This document shows, in pieces, positions 8,061 to 16,568 of a stretch of DNA of 64,000 bases. The notes beneath the pieces were generated by a model, which was not told the origin of the DNA, did not search any database, and was given only the letters and a program-made list of their open reading frames with translations. This DNA comes from Clostridiales bacterium GWF2_38_85 (lineage in GTDB: Bacteria; Bacillota; Clostridia; Oscillospirales; CAG-382): NCBI GenBank assembly GCA_001797275.1, contig MGOY01000014.1, positions 1 to 64,000 of the forward strand, read 5' to 3'. The position numbers and the translations under genes are program-made. Within the stretch, counting starts at the first letter, position 1. Every line of letters starts with the position of its first letter.

Positions 8061-9092
8061 TTATATCAGCTCCTTACTCAATATCTTTATACCCAATGTC
8101 ATCGACAGCACCGAGGCATCATTTGTCAACGCGCTGTTTCGGATTATCAGCTTTGCGGTGTTGAACCGCTTTATCATCATCCGAAGCGGAACAATGGTTG
8201 TGCCACCCGTTGATGCCGGAGTGACAATTGCAATAGGTGTCGCATCGCCCGCCTGATCGTCGGATTTCCAGTAAACATCTACTGAGTTTGCATTCGTATT
8301 GTTCAACATCAGTGTAAGCGACCGCAGTTCTTTTAGCTTTGCCATATTACCGCAGTCGAAATACGGTGTCTTCCACTCACACTCAATTGCAGCTCCGTCA
8401 TCGTCGCTTACATACTCCGAAACTCTTGCGATTTTGCCCGAATAAGTGCCGAAAAACAGAGTGTTTGCGACAATAACAAAGCTGTATGCCGGGATGTTGT
8501 CGTAGATATACCAAATATCAAGTCTGTAGTTGTAGACAAAAACTGTGTCCGAAGCTGCAACCCAAAGCTCACCCGTAGCTTCAAAGTCAAACATTGTTGC
8601 CGGGTACAGATTTGGCTGTGGCATTTTTTCTGCAAGCATTTTGCTCACTCTGTCAGAGATATGTTTCGCATTGCGTTCATCACGGATATTTGTTGACACC
8701 CATTTGTAGATGCCGTCATACCAGACCGTAACAGGACAGTTGTCGATAATAGTAGCCTGTCCGGGAGCAAGGTTTCCTTTTTGGGATGAGAGTGTAAACA
8801 CCGGAAAGCTGTGATGCACCACACCCATATCGTCGGTAACAAGCTCATCGTAGGAGTAGAACGCGCCCTTGTCGGTGAAAATGATCTGTCTGTCATAATG
8901 ACGGATGATGTCATTAATCTTGTGACCGCTCAGCGAAATATAGTTGGTTTCGGGGAAATATTCTGCACTTGTCAGCCCGTTCACAAGCTCAGAATAGAAG
9001 CAGTATGACGGTGCAGTCATATTGCCCCAGACGAAAAGTCTGGTGTCGTTACCACCGCCGCTTAATACAGCATTGTTACAGGTTGTAACCAT
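8061..9092 (-). CDS. Nozzle/tail-hub-like phage protein, C-terminal part
   Basis: This 343-residue frame is the C-terminal part of a larger gene. Its frame stays open upstream past the ATG at 9092 to about 9310 and encodes sensible protein (NGNGTSIAYKLG, FDPVSGTVTF, TYTTPCTGRF). It then continues in another frame as the ORF at 9302-9787. Joined, they would give about 575 residues of beta-propeller-like protein rich in Trp/Tyr and Gly/Asp turns (LWVAASDTVFVYNY, FFGTYSGKIARV). This resembles the tail nozzle or hub proteins of short-tailed phages. The split needs a -1 shift near 9305-9330. It is either a pseudogene or a sequencing error. No classical slippery heptamer is visible. Confidence 0.65.
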   Translation of the reverse strand: MVTTCNNAVLSGGGNDTRLFVWGNMTAPSYCFYSELVNGLTSAEYFPETNYISLSGHKINDIIRHYDRQIIFTDKGAFYSYDELVTDDMGVVHHSFPVFTLSSQKGNLAPGQATIIDNCPVTVWYDGIYKWVSTNIRDERNAKHISDRVSKMLAEKMPQPNLYPATMFDFEATGELWVAASDTVFVYNYRLDIWYIYDNIPAYSFVIVANTLFFGTYSGKIARVSEYVSDDDGAAIECEWKTPYFDCGNMAKLKELRSLTLMLNNTNANSVDVYWKSDDQAGDATPIAIVTPASTGGTTIVPLRMMIKRFNTAKLIIRNSALTNDASVLSMTLGIKILSKELI

Positions 9093-9301
9093 GAACCTTC
9101 CCGTACAGGGTGTGGTGTAAGTTATTTTAACATTGTTTATTCCGCCGGACGGAGCATCATCAAACGTAACCGTTCCACTAACCGGATCGAAGGTATAATC
9201 GTGATAATAAGCATCATTTACTACAACCTGATTTATCTGTGTCGCACCGCTGATACCAAGCTTGTAAGCAATTGAGGTGCCGTTACCGTTGTACAGCTGT
9301 A

Positions 9302-9787
9302 TTACCTTACGGTCAGGATGTTGACAGCTTCGTAATTTGTTCCGCTGCCGTTTGGTGAGGAGTTAATTAATACCGTCGGAACATAGCCGTCAACAGCCGC
9401 CAGCGATGAACCGTTGTAGCGGTAGTAGTTGATACTGTTGAGGATGTAAATATAGCTTCCGAAACTAAAAATTTTTGCTCTGCCTGCGCCTATGTATCCG
9501 AGGTCGGTTGAAATTGTGGTAGCAAAGCTATATTTGTAAAGCCTGTCGCCGGCGACATAGAGAAAGAGCCAGCCCGAATTGAACTCACCGTACCACATTG
9601 CATAAATAGGCTTGTCGGTATGCGATATAATATAACTGTAGCCATTACGTTTCTTCAGCTTGTGGTTTTCGGTGATACTGAAATTTTTCATGTTGACTGC
9701 CTCACCCGAAAACCCGTTTACACAATCTGCATTTTCGTTTATGCCGAGAAATTTATTGAGCGACAGCTTAGCAGTGTTTTTTATCAT
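9302..9787 (-). CDS. Nozzle/tail-hub-like phage protein, N-terminal part
   Basis: This 161-residue frame carries the true start of the nozzle-like gene: ATG at 9787 behind AGAAAGGGATGG. The N-terminus reads NKFLGINENADCVNGFSGE then NMKNFSITENHKLKKRNGY. That is the 'gene list then kRxG' pattern seen at the start of podoviral nozzle/tail-tubular B-type and P22 gp10-like proteins. It stops at TAA (9302) after ILTVR. The -1 frame continues the protein smoothly through the 8061-9092 ORF. Assignment to the nozzle group rests on this pattern and on position after the adaptor-like gene. Confidence 0.65.
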   Translation of the reverse strand: MIKNTAKLSLNKFLGINENADCVNGFSGEAVNMKNFSITENHKLKKRNGYSYIISHTDKPIYAMWYGEFNSGWLFLYVAGDRLYKYSFATTISTDLGYIGAGRAKIFSFGSYIYILNSINYYRYNGSSLAAVDGYVPTVLINSSPNGSGTNYEAVNILTVR

Positions 9788-9814
9788 AGTTTATCACCAT
9801 CCCTTTCTTTGCAG

Positions 9815-9917
9815 TTGGGAATTGTGCCGTTTTTTACATTTACAAAAATTTCGCCATTCTGTTTGGTGAAAAGGCACAAAACCTGAGTTTGAAAGATAAA
9901 TCTTTCAAACTTTACCA
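9815..9917 (+). repeat. Structured repeat, copy 1
   Basis: An outer stem TTGTGCC (9822-9828) / GGCACAA (9873-9879) encloses TTTCGCC (9849-9855) / GGTGAAA (9865-9871). A second hairpin follows: GTTTGAAAGA (9887-9896) / TCTTTCAAAC (9901-9910). The same architecture with compensating changes occurs on the minus strand at 62754-62869. It starts with TTGGGAATTGTGC in both copies. It lies between two prophage genes. Confidence 0.7.
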
Positions 9918-9921
9918 TCCC

Positions 9922-10305
9922 TTAAGAATAGATGTCAACAATCGCACCGACTATCGCCTTTACCGACCGCAGTGCTGTCTTGATTGAGTTCTCATAAATC
10001 AGACGGAAGGCAGCATACCTGTCGTCATCCTCACCGAGCATCAAGGCTGCGCATATCCCGAGCGGACCGGCGGTATACATCAGCCGGTTGTCAAGCACCA
10101 CAGTATCGGTCAGTGCTGTAATCGGAGTTATTGTCAACGGCAGTCCGGTTAGCTTTGCCTGTGCAGGTGCAAGCTCAACAAGCACCTGATTTACAGCTGT
10201 CACTGCTCTTGCGGTGAGATATTCGGTGTTGCTTGAGAAGCTACCATCTTTTTTGCGTTCGCCGAGAAGGTCCATTGCCATATTAAATAAACCTGATACA
10301 GTCAT
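9922..10305 (-). CDS. Phage head-tail adaptor-like protein
   Basis: A 127-residue protein of mostly helical pattern (LFNMAMDLLGERKK, TARAVTAVNQVLVELAPAQ, AAFRLIYENSIKTALRSV). Size and position (after the coat and a small beta protein, before the nozzle-like gene) fit the adaptor or connector proteins (T7 gp11/P22 gp4 role) that join portal and nozzle in short-tailed phages. The assignment is mainly positional. AAAGGAGG lies upstream of the ATG at 10305. Confidence 0.55.
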   Translation of the reverse strand: MTVSGLFNMAMDLLGERKKDGSFSSNTEYLTARAVTAVNQVLVELAPAQAKLTGLPLTITPITALTDTVVLDNRLMYTAGPLGICAALMLGEDDDRYAAFRLIYENSIKTALRSVKAIVGAIVDIYS

Positions 10306-10401
10306 ATATTTAACCTCCTTTTAATATTGGGCGGATTTCTCCGCCCAATATATTTTTAGGATAATTCCGACATTGTCGGAATTATCCTAAATTGTTCACT
10401 G

Positions 10402-10812
10402 TTAATTGTTACTTGTTATGCTGCGTTCGATTATGCTGACCGTCAACCCAATGCTTGCCAACGCAATTGATGTTGTTACAGGGGTTACGGTCATTGACAT
10501 TGTTCCGTCAGCCTTTTTGACAAATGAGGACTCGATTGCAATAATAGCAGTATCACCGGCTGCAATTGTAAGCTCAGTAGTGTCAATAACCTTTCCTGCC
10601 CAGAAATTACCCTTTGCAAACTTTATTGTTACATTAGTACCACCCATCATGAGCGGATTGCTGATAAGTACATATGCAGCAGTATCAGCTCTTTCAAGCT
10701 CGAACACAAAGGTATCGGCAGCTCCTGCGGTTGCGTTTGTTGCTGTTGCAAAATTTGCTGCAGTAGCCTTGAAAGCCTTTGTTATATTTGTTGTTGTTAC
10801 ACTGATAGACAT
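10402..10812 (-). CDS. Small beta-rich phage protein (possible capsid decoration)
   Basis: A 136-residue Thr/Ala/Ile-rich protein with alternating beta pattern (DTFVFELERADTAAYVLI, LTIAAGDTAIIAIES). No membrane segment. It follows the coat gene, where decoration or minor capsid proteins are often encoded. No family is recognised. GAAAGGA precedes the ATG at 10812. Confidence 0.55.
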   Translation of the reverse strand: MSISVTTTNITKAFKATAANFATATNATAGAADTFVFELERADTAAYVLISNPLMMGGTNVTIKFAKGNFWAGKVIDTTELTIAAGDTAIIAIESSFVKKADGTMSMTVTPVTTSIALASIGLTVSIIERSITSNN

Positions 10813-10902
10813 ATTAATTTCCTTTCTGTATTCAAAATATATTGATTTGTAGAGGTCGCCCTATGTGGCGACGCGTCTAATTACCAGAAGTAATTACTGT
10901 TT

Positions 10903-11739
10903 TCATATTTCGTTTGTTCCATCAACAAGCCCTGCAGCAACAAGCTCATTGGGCTTTACAACCTTTGCACCGAACACCAATCTGCCGCGGACGGCTTTGT
11001 CGAACGAGTTCTCGAGTTTATCGAGTATCTGTGTTTCAAGCACCTGCTCAGCATATGCGATTGACGAATACGAGCCTGCAAGCACCATGTATTTTGTTGT
11101 CGCACCGTCAACAACCTTTGCAAGCTGGTTGGAGACAAACACATCGTATCCAAGTTCATCGGTAAACCCGATTGTACCTGTGCCGTTGACACCGTTGTTT
11201 ATCTGGAACTTGATGCCCGCAAGCATAAGCTTTGTCTTTATGAACGGAGGGATTACGATGAAGGTTCTACCGTCAGGAACATTGACTTCCTCAAGTTTTT
11301 GTTTGATTTCGCCAAGCACTTTGAGTACATTTGACGGTGTTACAGTTGTGTCGGTGTAGGTCTGACCGGCAGCAGCATAAAGCCCAAGCACATACTTGTC
11401 GACTTCGAGCTTGAGGTTATAGGAAGCACGGCGTGCCTGAGACTCCTTAAGACCGATTGAAGAACGAAGCTCTTCAATATCCTTGATTTTAAAGGAAAAG
11501 GCTTTGTCCTGATCGATGTTGAGTATCATGGACGCATCTGATACATCCTCGTATGAGACTGTTCCGGTGTAATTGTAAACAGTCGGCTCTGAAAGTCCGA
11601 CAAGCACAACACTGTCGCCCTTTTTCTTGATGTCGCCACTGTAAACAGTGTTGCATATTTTGCGTGCAATGAGGTTGTCCTCATTAGTGCGGAGTATCTC
11701 CTCAGAGATGATTTTTTCGATACTGTTGTAGTTTGACAT
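10903..11739 (-). CDS. Phage major capsid protein (P22-coat-like)
   Basis: A 278-residue coat protein. The ATG at 11739 is chosen over an upstream ATG because GAAAGGA lies just before it. The N-terminus (IEKIISEEILRTNEDNLIARKI) is helical. It is followed by the YSGDIKKKGDSVVLVGLSEPTV pattern typical of P22-coat-like or N4-gp56-like capsids, in which early residues form the N-arm and a GD..... beta segment. Later come VPDGRTFIVIPPFIK and DVFVSNQLAK, which are common near the end of such coats. Neighbours (scaffold-like upstream, portal beyond) agree. HK97-like fold is inferred. Confidence 0.75.
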   Translation of the reverse strand: MSNYNSIEKIISEEILRTNEDNLIARKICNTVYSGDIKKKGDSVVLVGLSEPTVYNYTGTVSYEDVSDASMILNIDQDKAFSFKIKDIEELRSSIGLKESQARRASYNLKLEVDKYVLGLYAAAGQTYTDTTVTPSNVLKVLGEIKQKLEEVNVPDGRTFIVIPPFIKTKLMLAGIKFQINNGVNGTGTIGFTDELGYDVFVSNQLAKVVDGATTKYMVLAGSYSSIAYAEQVLETQILDKLENSFDKAVRGRLVFGAKVVKPNELVAAGLVDGTNEI

Positions 11740-11859
11740 AAATTGATTCCTTTCTTTATACGGTAATAAAATATTCATTATATGAAGTCAAAAACACTTT
11801 GATTTATGGATTTTTGACTTCATATAAAAAAGTGATATTTAATTACCGTTTTTTATATT

Positions 11860-12381
11860 TCAATTTTTCCAGTTTTTCAGGGACTTCAGAATCTTCTTGT
11901 AGTTCTTTTTGATCTCGGCAGGCTTCATGTTTTCCACCTGTTTTTCGGACAGGGTTTCCTCGCCGTTACCCTCAATAGGGATAAATGCACTTTTTGTGTT
12001 GTTGAGCTCATTGACAGCTGATGCACGGTCATTTGTACGACCGTTTTCGATTGTATAAATCGCATAAGCAGCAGTCAGCGTGTTTCCGTCTGCAACCGCA
12101 TCCCAGACAGCCTTCGGAATGCTATCCGTTGAAACATCGGGGAACAATCGGGCAAATTCGCTGATGTCGGTATTGATTGTGTCCTGTTCAAGACAGGTGT
12201 AGCGATTTCCTGTCTTTTGTTTTCGTGCTTCCGAAAGCTCGGTTTTTGCCTCATCCGGTAGCTCGCCATAATCGGAATAGGTTTTTTCTGCGTACAGGTT
12301 CTCGATAAAATCGCGAGGAGTCAGTCCATCCTGTTCCGCCATCTCGGTAATCAGCGAGAAAATATAATCCTTGTCAATCAA
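11860..12381 (-). CDS. Phage scaffolding-like protein
   Basis: A 173-residue acidic, helical protein between portal and coat, the usual scaffold position. The C-terminus is basic and helical (KPAEIKKNYKKILKSLKN), as expected for a coat-binding end. The start is TTG at 12381 with AAGGAGG seven bases upstream. No sequence family is recognised, so the role rests on location, charge pattern and size. Confidence 0.6.
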   Translation of the reverse strand: MIDKDYIFSLITEMAEQDGLTPRDFIENLYAEKTYSDYGELPDEAKTELSEARKQKTGNRYTCLEQDTINTDISEFARLFPDVSTDSIPKAVWDAVADGNTLTAAYAIYTIENGRTNDRASAVNELNNTKSAFIPIEGNGEETLSEKQVENMKPAEIKKNYKKILKSLKNWKN

Positions 12382-12404
12382 ATTAATACCTCCTTATTTG
12401 TTCA

Positions 12405-13943
12405 TTATTCATCGTTCATTTCTTCTATCAACGCCTGTTTTTTTGGTATAATTCCATCGGGTAGGCGTTCAAGGTATTGCTTTGTTGTGATTTTACCCAT
12501 TGCAAGCAGGCTATCGAGTGTGTTGAGTGCCGAGATTTCCGACCATCGTGTGGATGCACCGACATCGACCTTGCAGCTCCAAAGTAACCTTTTTGCACTG
12601 CTTTTCTGTGTGAATTCAACCCATCCTGTACCGTCTTCGGTCTTGCACGGTAGCTTGCGCAGTTCATCGTAATAGCTGAATATGAACTCAAGCCAGATCA
12701 GCCCCATGTCCTCGATGAACTGATGAAGCTGTCGGCGGATGTTCTGCAGCGGCATTGCGGATGCCTGTTGTACAGCGATAATCGCTGAGGTGTTCTTGGG
12801 ATCAACATTACCGAGCGCGGTATCGGTCGCTCCGAGAAATTCCTTTGTGTGTGCAATTGCGTTGTTTAGCACCTCAAGCATACCCGCTTGCATGGTTCCG
12901 CCTGTGATAACCTTTGCGACATTGTCAACACTGCCGTTGACTGCAATTGCTTCACCGACTCTGTTTGACCACTCGTCGATAATTGTGGAATCGTAGATGA
13001 CCTTCGAGAACGCAGTGTCCATCATGTGCTTCATCACCATCGCATAACCCTTGTTGATGAAAATCTGGTTATCAACCAGTCCGGTTGCGGCAGGCTCACC
13101 GTGCCAGCAGTTCTTGACCTTAGTCCAGTTGAAACAGCAGAGTGGGTACAGCTTTATTCCCAGATTAATGTTGCCGGTCAGCACTACATCCTTGACCGAC
13201 TTGCGGCAGAAGATGTTACCGTTTTCACCACGCCAGAGCTTGAGTAGGGTAATACACTTTGTACCTTCAAGCTCAATAGCTGCCTTTTCGCCTGACTGAG
13301 TGTCAATATCACTGTCGGGTACAATGCGGTCAATCAGCTTCTCGTCAATACTGTTTTCTTTTGCAAATGCTCTGACATCCTCGGTCAGCTCTCTGCCCGA
13401 AATCAGGATGTAGGGCTGAACCTGTACATCACGAACATTAGGATTGCCAAAGAAAACATTGGTGTTGTCGATAAGTACAGTCTTGAAGTCACCCTTGAAT
13501 GCCTGCCCGGTCTCAGTGCGGCTGTCCCAGTAGGTGTAAGCGACAGCATCACCCGACAGTGCCGCATCCCTGAGCGCATCGGCAAGCATCGAGCCGATCT
13601 TGTCCTTTTCCCAATGGTGGTCTGCAACTGAGTTGCAAAGCTCCGACAGCTTCTCAAATGGCTGTTGGCTGTCAATGGAGTCGAAAGTGTAACGCAGTGC
13701 GGCTGAGTCGGACAGGATGTTCGAAATGTAGTAGTCGATAACACGCCTGAACACATTGAACACCGGAGAGGGAAGTCCGTTGGTGTTGACACCCTCCCAT
13801 TGATCGCCGCGGTAAAACCTTTCGTTGGTGGACACCTTCTCATAAAGTCCGAGCGAGAAGTTGTAATCCTTGCCTTTTTCGTAAAGCAGCCAGTCAACAT
13901 CGGCAGGATTCGGATTATCTCTTCTTCGTTTTAAAAACTGCAA
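12405..13943 (-). CDS. Phage portal protein
   Basis: A portal of about 512 residues, the dodecameric ring through which DNA is packaged. The TTG at 13943 (begins QFLKRRRDNPNP) is preferred because GGGAGG lies seven bases upstream. The annotated frame can be extended to 14003. Features include an N-terminal NERFYRGDQWEG motif, seen in short-tailed phage portals, RRVIDYYISNIL, and a C-terminal helical segment LEVLNNAIAHTKEFLGATDTALGN then AIIAVQQASAMPLQNIRRQL. Length fits the family. It lies between large terminase and scaffold. Confidence 0.8.
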   Translation of the reverse strand: MQFLKRRRDNPNPADVDWLLYEKGKDYNFSLGLYEKVSTNERFYRGDQWEGVNTNGLPSPVFNVFRRVIDYYISNILSDSAALRYTFDSIDSQQPFEKLSELCNSVADHHWEKDKIGSMLADALRDAALSGDAVAYTYWDSRTETGQAFKGDFKTVLIDNTNVFFGNPNVRDVQVQPYILISGRELTEDVRAFAKENSIDEKLIDRIVPDSDIDTQSGEKAAIELEGTKCITLLKLWRGENGNIFCRKSVKDVVLTGNINLGIKLYPLCCFNWTKVKNCWHGEPAATGLVDNQIFINKGYAMVMKHMMDTAFSKVIYDSTIIDEWSNRVGEAIAVNGSVDNVAKVITGGTMQAGMLEVLNNAIAHTKEFLGATDTALGNVDPKNTSAIIAVQQASAMPLQNIRRQLHQFIEDMGLIWLEFIFSYYDELRKLPCKTEDGTGWVEFTQKSSAKRLLWSCKVDVGASTRWSEISALNTLDSLLAMGKITTKQYLERLPDGIIPKKQALIEEMNDE

Positions 13944-14036
13944 AATTATTCCTCCCATAATTATTCTTTTGTGGCGTTCCTGCCGGTTCGGCAGGATTAT
14001 CACGTTTTCTTTTTGTAAACAGCAAATATATACCTC

Positions 14037-14067
14037 CCTTCGGCGGGAGCAAGCCTCCGCCCTACAA
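14037..14067. repeat. GC-rich palindromic repeat (GGCGGGAGC family)
   Basis: CGGCGGGAGCAAGCCTCCGCC followed by CTACA, in the gap between large terminase and portal genes. It matches the arms of the paired element at 38655-38751. Its presence inside the phage block shows that the block has been resident long enough to acquire host repeats. Confidence 0.6.
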
Positions 14068-14080
14068 AATAATATATAAC

Positions 14081-15445
14081 TTAAAAATCAATAAACCGTC
14101 TGTAACCGTCGTCTTTGGTGCGACGGTAATTGTTGACGGTGTTGTAATCAAAACTGCGTTCAAAACTTGTTAATGATGCAGTACTTTTGCTCTGTGGTTC
14201 ACGTGACATCACCGCATATCGTAGCGCTTCGGGTGCATGGGTGATTTCATGCGGTGTACCGGCGGCATCCTCGGGGTTGAGTGTGTCGAACCTCAGCTGC
14301 GGCAGGGTTCGGATTAGGTTGATGCAGTTGGCGAAGATTCTCAGCCTGCAATTGTTGTTCTGCAATCGAAGATACTCACGCAATATTCGCCAGCCGGCAA
14401 CGCGCCTGTTGTCTGCCGGAATCAGTCCACGCAACCCTTGTACACTCATCAGCTCAAACCCACTTTTCCCGCTGTCCTGCCGGCGGTTCCAGAGGTCGGG
14501 CGAGGCTGTGGTGTAGCGGATATGCTCATTAGGAGCGGTCGAAACGCAGACTTTTGCCGCTGCATCGGACAGGATAAGATTGTTTTCATACAGCTCACGA
14601 TAGACAAACATAACACCGTCGGGCGTAACCGCAACCCAGAGACAGGCGGTCATGTCCAATCCGTAGTCCAGCGCACGGAACCTACCCCAATCCTTCGGGA
14701 TTGTGAACGACTGACAGACGTGTATGTCGTAATTGAATTCAGGGAAGAACGCACCCTCAAAGCTGTTCCAATCACCGTCAAGCATAGCCTTCCGTCTTGC
14801 TTCGGGCAGTGCCATCAGGTTTTCGATGTACTCGGGGTTGTTTTTCATCAGGTATTCGTTGTCATACACCCGCGAACGGATGAAAACATAGTTTTCAGGC
14901 TTTTCGCTGCCCTGATAAATTCGGTCGACAAACAACCGCTTCACCCAGTCATGCCCGACACCGCCGGGGTTGCAGGTCAGGTACATCCGGGGAGAAAAAG
15001 CTTCGCTCATGTTGCCGCTGATACGGTTGCATTCGGTCAGGCACAGGAACTGGTAGTAGGTGAAGTGAGTTGCTTCCTCAAGTCCGATCACCTCGTAGGA
15101 CTGCCCCTGATATTGCAGTACGTCGCTTTCGCTGTCGCAGTAGCCGAGCTTGATCCTGGAGCCGTTGGGGAAGGCGAACTCCTTCACCGTATCTCGCCAG
15201 GTTGCAATGTCGAAGAGCAGTTTTTGCAGCGGCAGTATGTGGTTCTCGCGCAGCTCACCTAAGGTGCGTCTGAGCAGCAGAATCGATATGCCCGGATAGC
15301 TGAGTGCAAGAAGCACAAGCTTGGTACGCATCGCCCAGCTTTTGCCACCGCCCCTCGCACCGCCGTATGCGATGTATCTGCCACGGGCAGTAAAAAACTC
15401 CGCCTGTTTCGGGTGCGGAGTGATGTTCAGTATGATTTTTTTCAT
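14081..15445 (-). CDS. Terminase large subunit
   Basis: A 454-residue packaging ATPase/nuclease. The ATG at 15445 (MKKIILNITPHPKQ) is used. The longer frame to 15502 would overlap the small terminase. Walker A is GGARGGGKS near residue 30. A likely Walker B is YEVIGLEEATHF. The C-terminal nuclease domain shows RALDYGLDMTACLWVAV, with an acidic residue after beta 1. It pumps DNA into the capsid through the portal and cuts concatemers. It begins 4 bases after the small-terminase stop. Confidence 0.9.
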   Translation of the reverse strand: MKKIILNITPHPKQAEFFTARGRYIAYGGARGGGKSWAMRTKLVLLALSYPGISILLLRRTLGELRENHILPLQKLLFDIATWRDTVKEFAFPNGSRIKLGYCDSESDVLQYQGQSYEVIGLEEATHFTYYQFLCLTECNRISGNMSEAFSPRMYLTCNPGGVGHDWVKRLFVDRIYQGSEKPENYVFIRSRVYDNEYLMKNNPEYIENLMALPEARRKAMLDGDWNSFEGAFFPEFNYDIHVCQSFTIPKDWGRFRALDYGLDMTACLWVAVTPDGVMFVYRELYENNLILSDAAAKVCVSTAPNEHIRYTTASPDLWNRRQDSGKSGFELMSVQGLRGLIPADNRRVAGWRILREYLRLQNNNCRLRIFANCINLIRTLPQLRFDTLNPEDAAGTPHEITHAPEALRYAVMSREPQSKSTASLTSFERSFDYNTVNNYRRTKDDGYRRFIDF

Positions 15446-15449
15446 ATGC

Positions 15450-15833
15450 TCAGTTTGCCCATTTTGCGGCGTCGCCCTGGATGATGATTGTCGTGCTTTC
15501 ATCGACGGCGTTTTCGCCCTTGTCGGTGTAGTCGTGGTTGTTTTTCATGTCGAAGGACAGGACAGCGGCGGGAATTTTGCCCCTCATGGCAAGCTGTTTT
15601 TTGATTCGTGCGATTGAATTCTTTGCATTTGCGATTGCGGAGCCGTAGTTTTCGTCCTTCTCAAGCGCAAGGATGTCTCTACGAGTACAGCCTAAGAACT
15701 CGGCAAGCGACTCGATGTCGGCAATTTCTTCTGAGTTGTCGGTCAGGTAGACATGAAAATACCTCTCAAGCTTTGTTTTGCAATCAGCCTGAGAGGTAAA
15801 TATTTTATTATAGTTTTCCAATTTTGTCAACAT
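15450..15833 (-). CDS. Terminase small subunit-like protein
   Basis: A 127-residue protein ahead of the large terminase. Residues 15-60 carry a helix-turn-helix-like segment (ADIESLAEFLGCTRRDILALEK). The following helix (SAIANAKNSIARIKKQLAM) fits the oligomerisation part of DNA-recognising small terminases. The C-terminus is acidic. The ribosome binding site is weak. It is the first gene of the phage block. Confidence 0.7.
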   Translation of the reverse strand: MLTKLENYNKIFTSQADCKTKLERYFHVYLTDNSEEIADIESLAEFLGCTRRDILALEKDENYGSAIANAKNSIARIKKQLAMRGKIPAAVLSFDMKNNHDYTDKGENAVDESTTIIIQGDAAKWAN

Positions 15834-15907
15834 ATGCCTACGTATTTATAGCAATTTAATATTTCACCATATATTTTTGTCTGTTACGCAATAAAAACAT
15901 ACAAATA

Positions 15908-15936
15908 TTGACAAATGAATTCGATAATATTATAAT
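15908..15936 (+). promoter_or_regulatory. Sigma-A-type promoter for the membrane-protein trio
   Basis: TTGACA (15908-15913), a 17-base spacer and TATAAT (15931-15936), about 40 bases before the first ATG of the three tandem membrane genes. Both hexamers match consensus. Confidence 0.75.
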
Positions 15937-15974
15937 ACGAAATAACGGTATCGGAAAATATCCGATAAAGAAAC

Positions 15975-16568
15975 ATGAACATAATGCGTATATACATGGC
16001 ATTTATTTATTTTTCGATATTCGGTTTTGACCTTTTAATCGATTTTGTAGGTTGGATTCTCGTTGCTTCCGGGCTGAAAAAGCTCTCGGAATACCATGAC
16101 TGCTTTTGGAAGGCAAGAAAATATGCGGTACTGCTGATTTTTGTATCACTGTTATTTATCTTTGATTTTTACCGGCTTCCGCTTTCACCCTTTTTCAGTT
16201 CAGTATTTATGCTGGCATGGACAGTATGGTGCATACTTGAAATGTACCTTATATATTATGTTTTCACCGCAACATCTGAAATTGCTGCCGATTGCGGCGA
16301 AGAAGCGCTTTCAAACAGGCTCAGCATTTACTGGAAGGTTCTGATTGCCCTGAAGGTTGCCTCTGAAATCTCAAGATACCTTACATACCTGATACCGAAT
16401 GAAACCTATTACACACTGCATGCTCTCTCTGTCTGGGCGATATTCATCTTCTATTCGGTTGTACTTTGCCTTGCCGCAAAAAAGCTGCACGGCAAATTTC
16501 CGGCAGAACTGCAGCAGCAAAGTTATATGACAAATGAATCGAAAGGAACAACAAGATTTTATGAATGA
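15975..16568 (+). CDS. Multi-pass membrane protein, tandem paralogue 1
   Basis: A 197-residue protein with about five hydrophobic segments. The N-terminal block (FGFDLLIDFVGWILVASGLKKL then a Tyr/Lys stretch) is shared with the next two genes, in which it reads DIIPDFVGYIIIAVGLNSL and DIVPDFVGYILIAIGISEL. The three are clearly a tandem family of unknown function. This one lacks the N-terminal cytoplasmic MRGL segment of the other two, so it is shorter at the front. The ribosome binding site is weak and nearby ATGs (15984) are possible. Confidence 0.7.
   Translation: MNIMRIYMAFIYFSIFGFDLLIDFVGWILVASGLKKLSEYHDCFWKARKYAVLLIFVSLLFIFDFYRLPLSPFFSSVFMLAWTVWCILEMYLIYYVFTATSEIAADCGEEALSNRLSIYWKVLIALKVASEISRYLTYLIPNETYYTLHALSVWAIFIFYSVVLCLAAKKLHGKFPAELQQQSYMTNESKGTTRFYE

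Larger units (their letters stand above)
6684..15833 (-). mobile_element. Podovirus-like prophage remnant (morphogenesis module)
   Basis: Ten consecutive minus-strand genes run in the order small terminase, large terminase, portal, scaffold-like, coat, small beta protein, adaptor-like, nozzle-like (frameshifted), coiled-coil protein, holin. The order is that of a short-tailed phage head and connector module. I find no integrase, repressor, replication genes, tape measure, endolysin or flanking att-like direct repeats. It is therefore most likely a decayed prophage, or a satellite-like capsid module. Confidence 0.75.

Noticed and set aside
10406-10852. Plus-strand ORF opposite the small beta-rich phage protein
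   Set aside because: The minus frame has a strong ribosome binding site and fits phage order. The plus frame has hydrophobic shadow composition.
14438-15262. Long plus-strand ORF (274 codons) inside the terminase region
   Set aside because: It is antisense to the large terminase, whose Walker motifs fix the coding strand. Its composition is that of a shadow frame.
6600-15975. att-type direct repeats bounding the phage block
   Set aside because: I found no convincing direct repeat between the two flanks by eye, and no integrase or tRNA end that would define one.
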